Below, in pieces: positions 20,481 through 30,708 of a DNA stretch of 64,000 bases (the first letter of the stretch is position 1; each line of letters begins with the position of its first letter). Origin of the DNA: Dermacentor variabilis (Eukaryota; Arthropoda; Arachnida; Ixodida; Ixodidae); NCBI RefSeq assembly GCF_050947875.1, contig NW_027460390.1, forward strand, positions 806,001-870,000. The letters run 5' to 3'. The translations under genes and the position numbers were made by a program. The notes below the pieces were generated by a model. It saw only the letters and a list, made by a program, of their open reading frames with translations. It made no database searches and was not told the origin of the DNA.

Positions 20481-21320
20481 TGTTGTGGTCGCACCGCTGG
20501 TGCGATTTGTTGGGAACTCGGCGCTGACGCCCGTTGTTGCACCTGGGTCGCAAGCCCCAAGGGTAGCGTTGGCCTGGCGGCCTGGGGTACAACTGGAAGC
20601 ATCCGAAGGTCCCGGCAAAGCATGAGTCGACTGGTAACAACAAAACAACTTGTTTATTCTAACATCGCAAAGAGTTGGCGGTCAGGTTGACCGAAGTAGA
20701 GAGACGGGAGAGCACTTTACTCAACAGAAGAAATCGGAGCCCTCCTTTGGCGTCCGGGGGCAGCTGCTTTTATACTCTCGCAGTTGAGGGCAAGAAGGAA
20801 CCCCTCTATAGACGAGCACGTGACTGTGCCTGCTCGGGCACGATGGGATAAGGTGACGCATACTGTCGTGTCGCCGCCGGTCGGGCACAATGGGGAGGAG
20901 AAGGTGGCTCACACTGTCGTGTCGCCGCCGGTCGGGCACAATGGGGAGGAGAAGGTGACGCATACTGTCGTGTCGCCGCCGGTCGGGCACAATGGGGAGG
21001 AGAAGGTGGCTCACACTGTCGTGTCGCCGCCGGTCGGGCACAATGGGGAGGAGAAGGTGACGCATACTGTCGTGTCGCCGCCTGTCAGACCCCCTCGCTT
21101 CACAGTTGTTGGGAGCTCCTCTCCCCGGCTGCCGCGCTTCGACAAGTGTGGGCACCAATATGCACATACACTCACACACGCACATGAAGACACGTGGCAT
21201 CGGAACATGCCTGGACGCGCTTGGCGGGGAGGCGTAGCGGCGACGCCGAACGGGCCAAAATGTCTGCCGCTTTGTTGCAGCCGCGCCGGCTAAACCGCGC
21301 GTCGTAGGCGAAACGTAACA
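20481..21320 (-). repeat. 5' LTR of the Gmr1-like element (840 bp)
   Basis: Same ends as the other LTR. TATA box at 20,768-20,774 (minus), which would drive the element. The minisatellite at 20,853-21,087 has five 51-bp units instead of seven. Substitutions seen against the 3' LTR are GAACCCC/GAACGCC, GCACGATGG/GCACAATGG and CAAGTGTGG/CAAGCGTGG. Confidence 0.92.
20853..21087. repeat. 51-bp minisatellite in LTR, 5 units
   Basis: Same alternating unit as at 11,254-11,590, with one variant pair fewer, leaving five units. The order is T-A-T-A-T by the encoded KVTHT/KVAHT variants. Confidence 0.9.
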
Positions 21321-21388
21321 ACTCTCAGCGGCCTCTCCTCCCGCAGTCCCACCTTCTGCACTTCTCCTTCGCCCCGCCACCCTTCATC

Positions 21389-24300
21389 ATGGCTCCTCCG
21401 AGGCACCATAATTCCTTACAAATTATTCAATGGAATGGCAGGGGCTTTCAGCGAAAGCGGGACCCTCTGCAGCAGATTATCGCCGATTCTTTGTCCCCAC
21501 CAGACATTATCGCTATCCAGGATGCCAATGTTTGCAGGAAACTGCCAGGATACGCTGTGATTCCCACTGACTCCACTAATCTTCCTCGGGTGGTTACATA
21601 CGTCTGTAACACCTTGCATTACGCGGAGCACGACGTTGCCTCCCCTATTGCTCACACCTTTATCAAAATTTTAACCCACACACCTGCACAATCTCCCCTG
21701 TTCATGCTTAACTGCTATCTTCTCCCACGACAGCCGATTCACCTACTCGCTCCACTCCTCAAATCCGTAACCCAAATGGCCGGATCAAACCCCCTACTGG
21801 TTGCCGGTGACTTTAATTGCGTTCACGTGGACTGGGGCTATCGACGCACCAACCACAGAGGCACAGTTTTATACAATAATACGCTCTTACTTCACCTGAC
21901 CATCTTTAATGATTTTAGCCTACCTACGCGGGTAGTAACAGTGTTACTGCCGATACTAGCCCAGACCTCACGCTTGTTAGAAACTTGGCTCACCTACAGT
22001 GGGAAAGAACGCAAGCCACACTAGGCAGCGACCACCACCTGATTCGCATAGCGGTGAACTATCCCCGACCTCAGCGCAAATTTACCGCTAGGCACACTAC
22101 CTGGGATCAGCTCCGTAAATTTAGGAAAGCGCAGCCAGCACAGGCCCCCTTCGGTGGAGAACTCAAAAGCACAACAGGAAACTAAAGCTCAACCTCGCCC
22201 AGCTTCAATCCCAAATAGAACACCATAGTGCCACTCTTTGCAAAGCTAACTGGGCTCAGGTTTGTGACGGCCTCCGAGGCAATCTCTCCACAACCCGCGC
22301 TTGGCATCTGTTACGCCACATGCTGGATCCCACGCAATCTAAAACTCAGACGCGTCTTAGCATTCGCCGCCTCACTCATAACCATCAACAGGACACCGAC
22401 GCCTTCCTAGCGCAGGTGAAATGCACCTATACCACCCCAGGTCCTCCTTGCAAACATCCCAAGTACACGGGCTCACCCCAACCACAGCTTGACGCTCCTA
22501 TTACAGAATCTGAATTTCGCGCAGCCCTATTGAAATTGCACAATACCACACCCGGAGGAGATCAAATTACGAATGCTGCCATCTGAAATCTTGATGATGT
22601 CTCCATATCTCACCTAGTTACCTACTTTAACGAGTGCTGGGAGGCAGGTACCCTCCCTGCTTCCTGGAAGCATGAAAAAATTATATTTATCCCCAAACCC
22701 CACAAGCCCATCACCCTTGAGAACACCCGCCCCATTTCTCTTACATCTTGTCTCGGCAAGACTTTTGAGCACATAATCCTTGCCCGACTGACAACGCACA
22801 TGGAAGAAAATCACCTTTTCTCCCACAGTATGGTGGGCTTTCGTGCGCATCTATCTGCGCAGGATGCCCTACTTCAAATTACGCACGATGTGCTTGATGA
22901 TACCATCCCCCATCTTACTAAAGCCATCCTGGCGGTTGACCTCATTAAGGCATTTGACAGAATTCGACACGCTGCCATCTTACGGGTACTGCAGGTACTA
23001 CAGGTAGGCCCTAAGACCTACAACTGCGTTCGCGCCTTCCTCTCTTGCCGCACTGCCTCCTTGCACATTGATCAGCTCAGCACACCCTCTTATACACTCG
23101 GTGAATTTGGAACCCCGCAAGGCGCGGTCCTCTCCCCCCTTCTATTTAACATTGCTCTTATCCCCTTAGCCCAGAAGCTTAATCTCATCCCACACCTAAA
23201 ACATGCTCTGTACGCTGATGATATTACCACATGGACCACTCATGGCTCAGACGGGGAAATTGAGGAAACTCTACAATTAGCAGTCGACACGATCTCCGCT
23301 CACGTATCATCTATCGGACTCGAGTGTTCCCCCTCTAAGTTCGCGCTCCTCCTAATTAGACCAAAATCTGCCGCCGGCGCACCCATCCAAATCACTTTAC
23401 AAGGATCCCCTATCCCCATCACTCCCACCCTGCGCATCCTTGGCTTCTACCTGCAGTACGTATTCCGGACGCAATGACCATACCCTTAAAACACTCAAGG
23501 TCTCCACGAAATCAGTGTTGCAGCTTCTACGCCGCGTATCTTCCCTGCATAAGGGTTTAGACGAAGCAGACAACATGAACGTTGTACATGCTTTCACGCT
23601 TAGCCGCGTTCTGTACGCCACTCCATATCTCAAGCTGAACTGCACGAAAACCGAGCGCGTGAACGCCATGATCCGCTTTGCAACTAAGGCAGCCCTCAAC
23701 CTACTTCGCAGTACTAGCACAGCCAAACTCCTTGCACTAGGCATGCATAACACGCTTCCTTAACTAGTTGAGGCGCACCTTCAGACGCAATACCTAAGAC
23801 TTGCCGCGAGCGCCACTGGCCGCCATATCCTCGCCTCGCTTCGCATCAACATACCCGCTAATCAGTCAACCCTTATGGCCATTTCTTGACACATCCATAC
23901 ACCGCTTGTATTGAAACCCCTTCCTCGAAACGTCCATCCCCAGCATCACATCTCTCGCCGCGTAGCTCGCGCAAATGCCCTCCACAAGTATTACGGACAA
24001 GTCGAGAAAGCCATCTGGGTAGACGCCACATGTACTACGCATGACGCTGTAGCAGTTGCTTACAACCCAACCTTACCCTGACCCCTAACTCACCATCTTC
24101 CCTCAGGCTCTACGCCTGAGGAAGCAGAGGAGACCGCCATCGCCTCCGCCCTTGCCCTTTCGGATGCTCAATACATCTTTAGCGATTCAAAGACTGCTTT
24201 GTCCAACTTTGCCAGAGGCAGGATTCACAACACTGCCTGGAACTTGTTGAACATCCCCACCCAGAATTTACCACGCAGGGTAGAGCTCCGGTGGGTGCCG

Positions 24301-24777
24301 GCTCACTCTGGGAACCCCGGAAACGAGGCTGCCAATAAATTGGCCCGAGGTTTAATTTGCCGGGCTCAGGACAGCCTTGATCCGGGTTTCTCGAAGGAGC
24401 GGGCGCACAGCTTTGCGGAGCTCACGCAAATACCCCGTTTGGACAGTCGGACTTACCTTCCTCCTCGCCCCTCCCTGACGCACTCCCAACAGATCCTCTG
24501 GAGACGCCTCCAGACCCGCTCTCTCCCATCCCCTCAGCTGCTATCCCACTACTGTGGCACCTCCCCTACATGCTCCCTATGCGGAGACCCTCACGCCACA
24601 CTCTCCCACATCTTTTTTGGCTGCCCTGCCGATCCTCCCCCGCAGGGACAGCCCGCCATCTCAAGCTGGGAGGTCTGGGATGTCCTGCTCTCGTCTACGG
24701 ACCCGACATCGCAGCTTACTGCGGTGACTCTGGCTGCCGACGTCATGAATAAAAGGAGCATAAACGTCTCGACGTAG
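21389..24777 (+). pseudogene. I-like element ORF2: endonuclease, RT, RNase H
   Basis: Starts ATG 21,389, overlapping the ORF1 stop (21,409-21,411) by 23 nt. Endonuclease (AP type): IIQWNGRGFQRKRD, IIAIQDANV, VAGDFNCVHVDWG and, after a frameshift near 21,930, LGSDHHLI. RT (22,500-23,450): TPGGDQI, IIFIPKPHKPI, DLIKAFDRIRH, TPQGAVLSPLLFNI and ALYADDITTW (active site). RNase H (about 24,005-24,340): WVDATCTTHDA, FSDSKTAL and VPAHSGNPGNEAAN. The C-terminal zinc motif is CSLCGDPHATLSHIFFGC. It is broken by frameshifts (about 21,930; 22,190; 23,455) and stops (22,183 TAA; 22,584 TGA; 23,761 TAA and others). It nicked the target and primed cDNA synthesis when alive. Confidence 0.9.
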
Positions 24778-24864
24778 TGCGGGACCGTGCGGTGGTCCAG
24801 GGACCCAGAAGAGTCCAAACTCACTTGCTATGAATAAAGTTTTTCTGTCTGTCTGTCTGTCTGT

Positions 24865-24873
24865 CTTAGCACG
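24865..24873. repeat. Target-site duplication of I-like element (right)
   Basis: CTTAGCACG following the (CTGT)n tail; matches 9,255-9,263. Confidence 0.75.
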
Positions 24874-25700
24874 AGCGCTGCAGGTGCGAGACAGCCTGTC
24901 CGACACAGCGGTCGCCGCATCGGACGTCCGTGCCTGCTGCTTCACCTATTTTACCGTGCCGGCAGCCAGCGTCCGAGAGTAACCTAGGGACAAACGCGCG
25001 AAGAAACCTCCTCCGTAGTGCCTAGGCAGAGTTGTACATTCAAGGAGCAAACGCCCCGATTTTCTCTTTCGCGCCCGCTCTTATTCGCGCCTGCGCACAA
25101 AGGAGTGGCGATCCCTCAATCATAGCCTTTTTGGTCGCGTCTTACACGCGTTGTTTTGCGGATATATTTGTTGATTCATTTAGAGAAAAACATTTCGCAC
25201 TTCCAGAGCCTGCCGACAAAAAAAAAACTGGTTATAATTTCATATGTGCATAAACTATATCACACAGCCGCAGGAATGTAGCAGGAGGGTTTGATGTAAA
25301 GGTTGTTTTTTTCTAGCCCCTAACAAGATGATCAAAATTTGTGGCAAGATTGAAAGGAAGTTGGCCCAGGCTGCCTCCACTCATGCTGGGAAAGGCTGCA
25401 CTGTTAAGCACACCTCCCCGCCTGTGCACTGTGGAATGAGAGTCGTTTACCAGCTTCCATTTTCCTGCGGTCACGTCTGGGGGCGAGCTCCACCACTGAA
25501 AAAGCTGGCGCCACCATCGGCGTGACGTGGCATGAGGGATCACGTGGACACAGCTGCCGCGTCGGCTGCTTCGGAAGCTCCGAAGCGAGCTGAAAACGAA
25601 AGTTTAAAGTCTCACCTTAAGTGGTGAGCCTTTACCGCCTTGGATGTCTGCTTGACAACATTTGAAAGTACTATAATAGGTAGGTGGCTGCCTTTGGAGG
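24874..25700. other. No gene identified
   Basis: The first bases continue the pre-insertion site of the I-like element and may be the rest of a gypsy LTR. An A-run of 9 lies near 25,219. A short open frame at 25,032-25,253 shows no family. Confidence 0.35.
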
Positions 25701-25708
25701 CGTGCAGC

Positions 25709-25930
25709 ATGGTAGGCTACTGCTCGGTGCCGCAGTACCGGACGAACGCAACGGATACCGGTCTCAGCCTTATTCACACGTAGCCGCAGGGCAAAAAACT
25801 GCGTGAAGCTTGGCTGGCGAAACTTAGAACCGGCAGACAGCCATCGGCTACAACTCGGGTATGCAGCAAGTACAGACGCGAGGAAGATTTCTGCTACGGC
25901 GCCGGGACTGCGCGATGTTCGGCGAGTAGC
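25709..25930 (+). pseudogene. THAP zinc-finger domain, degenerate
   Basis: Begins MVGYCSVPQY, the usual start of a THAP DNA-binding domain. After an in-frame TAG (25,781-25,783) it continues PQGKKLREAWLAKLRTGRQPS, then VCSKYRREEDFCYGAGT. Family knowledge: THAP binds DNA through a C-x(2-4)-C-...-C-x2-H zinc site. Here the second Cys position is Tyr (VPQY) and the final His is Tyr (CSKY). Two zinc ligands are therefore lost, and there is a stop. It is either a dead THAP gene or a remnant of a THAP-bearing transposase (P-element type). No transposase body is recognised downstream. Confidence 0.8.
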
Positions 25931-27461
25931 AGAAAGCGCGCTGATACGCTCGCCCGCGCCCGTGCTGCCCGGCTGTCATGACGGCTTAGTCTATGAACTT
26001 GATGCTAGATACTGGCAAGTGCACTGGAACGGAAAGGGAACGTTAAGACGCACATTAAAAGAAAGGCATGGCATATGGCCATGTTTGTGTTATGAATTAA
26101 TGCACTGGATTACGAAAAAGAAGCAGAGGGAAATCGCACGCTGAGAAGACCAATAAACATACAGCGCCACGCAACTTGAGAAACAGTATTGAAATGTCCA
26201 AGAATTTAGAAGACAAAAAAAAAAAGATTGAATCGTCGCGACGGCACATCACAGTCGCCGTAGGCGTCGAAGTCTCTATAACGAAATTATTTTGGAAGTT
26301 CTGATAGCATTCACGCAACAATGGTTGCTAGTGTACTGTCAAATGCTCATATGCTGCGGCCTAAAGCTCACGGCACGGTGTGAAAACGCGCTCACAGCAA
26401 AAGCAAAACATTGTGCGCGGACATGCGTGCAGACGCGCAGACGGTCACTGCGAACCCGTGCGATCGCTGCATTGGGGCTTCATTCTGTTATGCCCCATGT
26501 GGTTATACAGGCAGCCCACTATAAAAGAACATATTTCAAATAGTTTTCTCTCAGCGTTTTCCTACCTTTCATTCAAGAAGCCGGTTCTGGAGACTTCATC
26601 GCGGCGACCGCGCGCAATGGCGTTCACTGTATGTATTCGGTAAAGAGATAGCGTCTGTAAACGATTCTGTGCTTTCAGTTTGCGCAAGATTACTATATCG
26701 GCAGTCAAAAACTTCCATAGTTTTGAGAGTACCTACATAAATGTCCAGGAGGGCTGCCGCATGGTGTTTTTATTGAGCGCCGTAAGCGAAACCTATAAGG
26801 AGCGCGCCGCGTAATCCCTCATACTACGCAAGGGAGGCGCTTCCGACAGATGGCGACCCCGTAACTCCTCGCCCCCAATATCGACCAAACAGGTCGATGC
26901 CTGAACATTAGACCGCTAACGGGTTATGCCTACTCACATGTCGCGCGGCATTGCTCTGAGCATGGGTGCACTCTAATCTATGAAGACACCACAATACTTT
27001 CCGCGCATAGAAATCAGACTACGAGGGAGATTCTTGAGGCCTACTACATCAGGAAAAAAGGATCGCGTTACGTAAGCATGCCATCGTTAAATTTGTATGA
27101 CAATGAATTTTTAAAACACTTCATTGTATTACAGGATTTTGCGTTGTTGCCTGCGCACTGAAAATGACGCCACGATGGGAGAGCACGTGGCTATGGGTTG
27201 TAGTACATAAGTTTGTATATGCCTTCGAATAAAGTTAGTTGCGAGCAGCTGTGAGTTCAGCTTGTCCTGTGTGTTCCTGCCTTCTGTCTTCGTCGTCTTG
27301 CGCTGCCCCTTAAACTACGTCGATTAAACGTTACCGTACAGAAAACATTATCAATGTGATGATCTGATTGCGACAGACGCAACAGCGAATATTTTTACGA
27401 TTTGTGATTTTTGTAAGTTTTGATTTTGCTGTTTTGGGTAGAGCGTAGAACACGGAGAGGA
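25931..27461. other. No gene; tick-type repeats suspected
   Basis: AT-rich, with scattered CG-rich pieces. A run of ten A lies near 26,216. The stretch at 27,215-27,310 has AATAAAG followed by a T/C-rich stretch, resembling an LTR or transcript end, but no partner is present. Open frames have no motifs. Confidence 0.35.
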
Positions 27462-27502
27462 CCATTACCCCCTGAACAGCTTTGATGTTCAGGGGGTAAT
27501 GG
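27462..27502. repeat. Perfect 17-bp inverted repeat
   Basis: Arms CCATTACCCCCTGAACA (27,462-27,478) and its exact complement (27,486-27,502) around a 7-nt loop GCTTTGA. A transcript from either strand would form a stable hairpin. Its function is unknown. Confidence 0.8.
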
Positions 27503-27578
27503 CATTGCCCGCACTTCGCCCTCGGCCCACTACCCTTACTCTGGTACACTATACCCATAGTTGTTGCGCCGCTATTCG

Positions 27579-28540
27579 AGGTCACCTCACCAGTTCTGGC
27601 CATTTTGAGCTGCCAAGCGCAGAGCATTCATTGCGCGATAACAATCATGTGTGCAAAGTATCACATCGCTAAGCGCCGCGGAAAGGCCTGAAATTTCAAT
27701 CCGAACGCCGTTTTTCCTTCTCGCGGCCGCCGCGCTCCAAGCCGGAGGATGGCGTACTCGTGCCTCTACGCCTACGTAATCGTGCCCGCCGTGTGACGTC
27801 GCTCGTGGTGACACGTGACTTCGAGAATTATTCAAGACATATGTTATATGTGCGATCTGCTGCTTGAATTGACGAATTTATGTTTAGAGAAATAATAAAA
27901 CACACAAACGGAATGTCTGCGTGTTTTTTGCTTCACTTCGCACCGAAGCAATAAATGTACTTCCGCTTCGTCTGCTTGTTCCCACGGTCGTGCGATCACG
28001 TGCGCAGGTACCGAATCTATGCCATTTTCGAACGTGTTCCAGCGCGTGATCACTCTCTGCGATCCGCTTGTTCTGCCTCAGTATTCGTGTAGCACTGAAT
28101 TATACCGCTAGTAATGTTTCCTTGTGCACAGCGCGCAAAATCGTGCGCTGCGCGAATGAGACAACAGCTCGCGCGCGACGCCGTCGGCGAAAGTGCGTAG
28201 CGGAAAAAAGAAAAGAGAAAAAAAAACCGAGGACCAAGAAAAAAAAATTAAGGCGGGGCCTGTGACGTACGCGTCACACGATCAACGAGGTCCGGTATGC
28301 TCCGGTATGCGTGGGAGAACGCAGGGAAATAATTTCCCTTGCGTAGGCTAGACAGGGCGAGTGGAGAGAGCGTCTTGCTTGGCAGTGGAGCCCGCCTGCT
28401 GAAATTATGGGTTCGCGGCACTGAAATATTTCTGTCTCGGCCGATTTGAAAAATTTTTGCGGCAGAACGCTCCCTAGAGGACACGTAACAACTTCCAGCG
28501 TATAACCAAAATTTGCTATGGGGCCTGGTGAGGGGCCCTT
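27579..28540 (+). mobile_element. Non-autonomous TIR element (MITE family 1), copy 1
   Basis: Homologous over most of its length to 46,821-48,255. The left end GGTCACCTCACCAG is a decayed form of AAGGGTCCCTCACCAG. The right end CTGGTGAGGGGCCCTT is its inverted partner and is followed by TA (28,541-28,542). No transposase frame. A TA flank and short TIR suggest mobilisation by a Tc1/mariner-type transposase (inference). Confidence 0.75.
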
Positions 28541-28659
28541 TAAAGCGAAGCTTTCGTGTATAGTTCGAGGCACTTTTTCGTAACGCTGAAAGTGTCTAAC
28601 GGGATGGTGGCGACATCTAGGATCGGTGCAGCAAAGTATTAGTTAATTGACTTCTTCAA

Positions 28660-29020
28660 GCATCGAGTTTCATACAATAATTATTAGAGGGAGCTATGGC
28701 GATAGTGTCTGTCCGCGTTGCAAGCAGGGAGATTCAGTCAGCATGTGAATGATGGTTATTACATGGATTTGCCTAAACCTTGACCTTTTGGCTTCAAGTG
28801 ACTTATTCACTTTGCAACCTCACCAATATGGCGTTATATGGAATTAAACATTAATATAATTGTCCGATGGCAGGATCCGAACCCTGGACCTAGTGCAAAA
28901 GCCAGATAGTGAAATCATTGCGTGAATTAGTCGCAATTGTATGTGTTTGCATAGTTATTGCCGTCTGCATTTAGAAAAGTATATAGCTTTGAAATTCAGG
29001 CTCACTAATGCTAATAAAGC
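28660..29020 (+). repeat. Dispersed repeat B, copy 1
   Basis: Shares blocks with 36,370-36,760: GCAAGCAGGGAGATTCAGTCAGCATG, ATGATGGTTATTACATGGATTTGCCTA, and a GTAGTAAACAAACATG-like block near the end. Its left border ATTAGAGGGAGCTATGGC is an inverted match of GCCACAGCTCTCTCTAGTAAT at the right end of the other copy. This suggests a TIR element. Confidence 0.55.
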
Positions 29021-29454
29021 GTAGTAAACAAACATGCTACTTTTTAATACTAATATTCATACCTCGAAAACTACATTCATATATATACGTACACACACGT
29101 GCATGGTTCAAAAGCCAATCACACACAGAATGCTCCACTTTACATGTCAACTGCAGTTGAGTCTGCCTGTTTTAGTGTTTTTTAACTTCAGCTCATTCTT
29201 CCAAACACGGCTTGGTATTCCCATGTTTGATTTTCTATTTTTGTGCACCCGTGCAATTTACATGGCGCACTGCATTGAATTGCCGCCGTCGTGAAGACTT
29301 TAGTCATGCTTCTTTCTTTTAGGTCAGCCAAATAAAAACTCGCTCACACAATATGTTTCTTGCTTAGGGCTCACTCTAACTCAGTTTCGCCAAAATTCTA
29401 CTAAATCGACCTCACTTAAACTCACCAAAATTCTACTCAGCCAAGCTCACTCGG

Positions 29455-30057
29455 AATCATCATCATCAGCCTGTTTTATGTCCACTGCAGGACATAAACA
29501 GGTTCTCCAATTACCCCTGTCCTGCGCCAACCGATTTCAACTAGTGCCCACGAATTTCCCAATTTCATCGCTTCACCTAGTCTTTTGTCGTCCTCGATTG
29601 CGTTTTACTTCTCTTGGTACCCATTCTGTAACCCTAATGGTCCAACAGTTATCTAACCGGCACATTACGACTTGCCCAGCTCTATTTTTTCCTCTTGATG
29701 TCAATTAGAATATCATCTATACCCATTTGCTCTCTGATCCAAACCGCTCTCTTTCTGTCTCTTAACGTTACGCCTAGCAATCTTCGTTCCATTGCTCTTT
29801 GCGCGGTCCTTAACTTGTTCTCAAGCTTCTTTGTCAGTCTCCAAGTCTCTTTAACTTTAATAGTTTTTCAATTCTTTAATGTCTCCCTTTTTGTGAATTA
29901 GTATAATATTTGCATTCTTCCAGTTTTGTGGGACCCTTGCAGTCGATAGACACTTCGTATAAAGATCCGTCAGTTTTTGAAGCATTATGTCTCCTCCATC
30001 TTTGATTAAATCAACTGTTATTCCATCTTCTCCTGCCGGTTTTCTCCACTGCCAAAT
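29455..30057 (-). pseudogene. RTE-like non-LTR fragment with internal deletion
   Basis: Minus strand. 30,057-29,870 encodes the start of an RT (PAGEDGITVDLIKDGGDIMLQKL, VPQNWKNANIILIHKKGDIKELKNY). It then jumps directly to the RT C-terminus (ETDKEA.. as a decayed RLTKKLENKL; RAMERRLLGV-type; DILIDIKRKK), readable in broken frames to about 29,690. The catalytic palm is missing. It ends at 29,455-29,470 in a (CAT)n run, which is (ATG)n on the coding strand. The C-terminal part is homologous to 44,290-44,700. Confidence 0.75.
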
Positions 30058-30228
30058 GTGGGAGACAACGTGCTTGCAAAGAAATTCCATCAAGGCCCAC
30101 CGTGGGTACCTGCACGTTTCGTGAGCACCACAGGTCAGTCAGCAGCTACAGTTTGTCTTGGTGATGGCACTGTCTATCACAGGCATGTTGACCACCTACG
30201 TACTCGACGCGAAAAAGATCTCTGCAAA
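30058..30228 (+). pseudogene. Ty3/gypsy integrase C-terminal fragment
   Basis: Reads VGDNVLAKKFHQGPPWVPARFVSTTGQSAATVCLGDGTVYHRHVDHLRTR in sense. This is the C-terminal, post-catalytic integrase region of gypsy polyproteins of the K02A2.6-like kind. It abuts the RTE fragment on its left. To its right, 30,229-30,474 is untranslated element sequence leading to a polypurine tract and LTR. The catalytic core is absent. Confidence 0.75.
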
Positions 30229-30474
30229 TTGCTGGACCATCGGAGTCTGAACCTCCTACTACACCAGGCATCAATAACTGTCCAACAATGTTGTGTGATA
30301 CTCCTCTGGCTGTTTCTGCAAACTCGGAGCTATCCGTAAATGTGACTGGTGGCACAAAAGATACTGCTGTGGACTGTCCCAACTCAGTATACAGCATGCC
30401 TTGGTTGCGAAGATGCACCAGAAGCCTGAAGCCAGTACAGCGTTACTCCGCATAATGCTTTTCTTGAATGATCT

Positions 30475-30708
30475 AAAGGGGAGGACTGTTACAGTTTCCC
30501 TTTAGATGGCCATCCAATACGTGGTGCCACTTGCACCACCCTGTAAAGGCGGAGAAAATAAAAAGCACGGGATCAGTTTTCAAGCATGATCCTGAGCGTA
30601 CGGTCGTGCTGTAGTACATGTAGTTGGTTCCTGCTCCTTGAGCGTAATCATTGACAGCGGGTGCAGAGTCGGTCAACCTCTTGGAACTTCTTGGCCACAC
30701 TTATAACA
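30475..30708 (+). mobile_element. Polypurine tract and 3' LTR of the gypsy fragment
   Basis: AAAGGGGAGGA (30,476-30,486) is a clear polypurine tract. It is followed by TGTTACAGTTTCC (30,487), and the segment ends CACTTATAACA (30,708), a 222-bp LTR with TG...CA ends. AAAATAAAAAG near 30,557 is a polyadenylation signal. The orientation agrees with the integrase fragment just upstream. No 5' LTR is in view. Confidence 0.75.

Larger units (their letters stand above)
10882..21320 (-). mobile_element. Ty3/gypsy LTR retrotransposon, integrase before RT (Gmr1-like order)
   Basis: Inserted in ORF1 of the I-like element. Both ends are LTRs (10,882-11,823 and 20,481-21,320) with termini TGTTAC...CAACA on the minus strand. 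A 4-bp target duplication ACTC flanks it (10,878-10,881 and 21,321-21,324). Internal order on the minus strand is leader, gag, protease, integrase, RT and RNase H, then a roughly 480-bp tail and the 3' LTR. It is interrupted by a non-LTR element at 13,159-16,516 and carries one nonsense codon at 12,755. Its own length without the insert is about 7.1 kb. The LTRs are nearly identical, so insertion is recent. Cytoplasmic particle assembly and chromosomal integration are the family roles. Confidence 0.92.
9264..24864 (+). mobile_element. I-like non-LTR retrotransposon, nested host element
   Basis: Near full-length non-LTR element: 5' UTR (from 9,264), ORF1 with zinc knuckles (from about 9,519), ORF2 with endonuclease, RT, RNase H and a C-terminal Cys/His motif (21,389-24,777), a short 3' UTR with AATAAAG (24,834), and a (CTGT)n tail. 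It is flanked by a 9-bp duplication. Removing the 10.4-kb insertion at 10,882-21,320 leaves about 5.2 kb, normal for the I clade. ORF1 and ORF2 overlap by 23 nt. It is inactivated by frameshifts, stops and the LTR insertion. The RNase H domain argues for the I group over CR1/Jockey. Confidence 0.88.
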
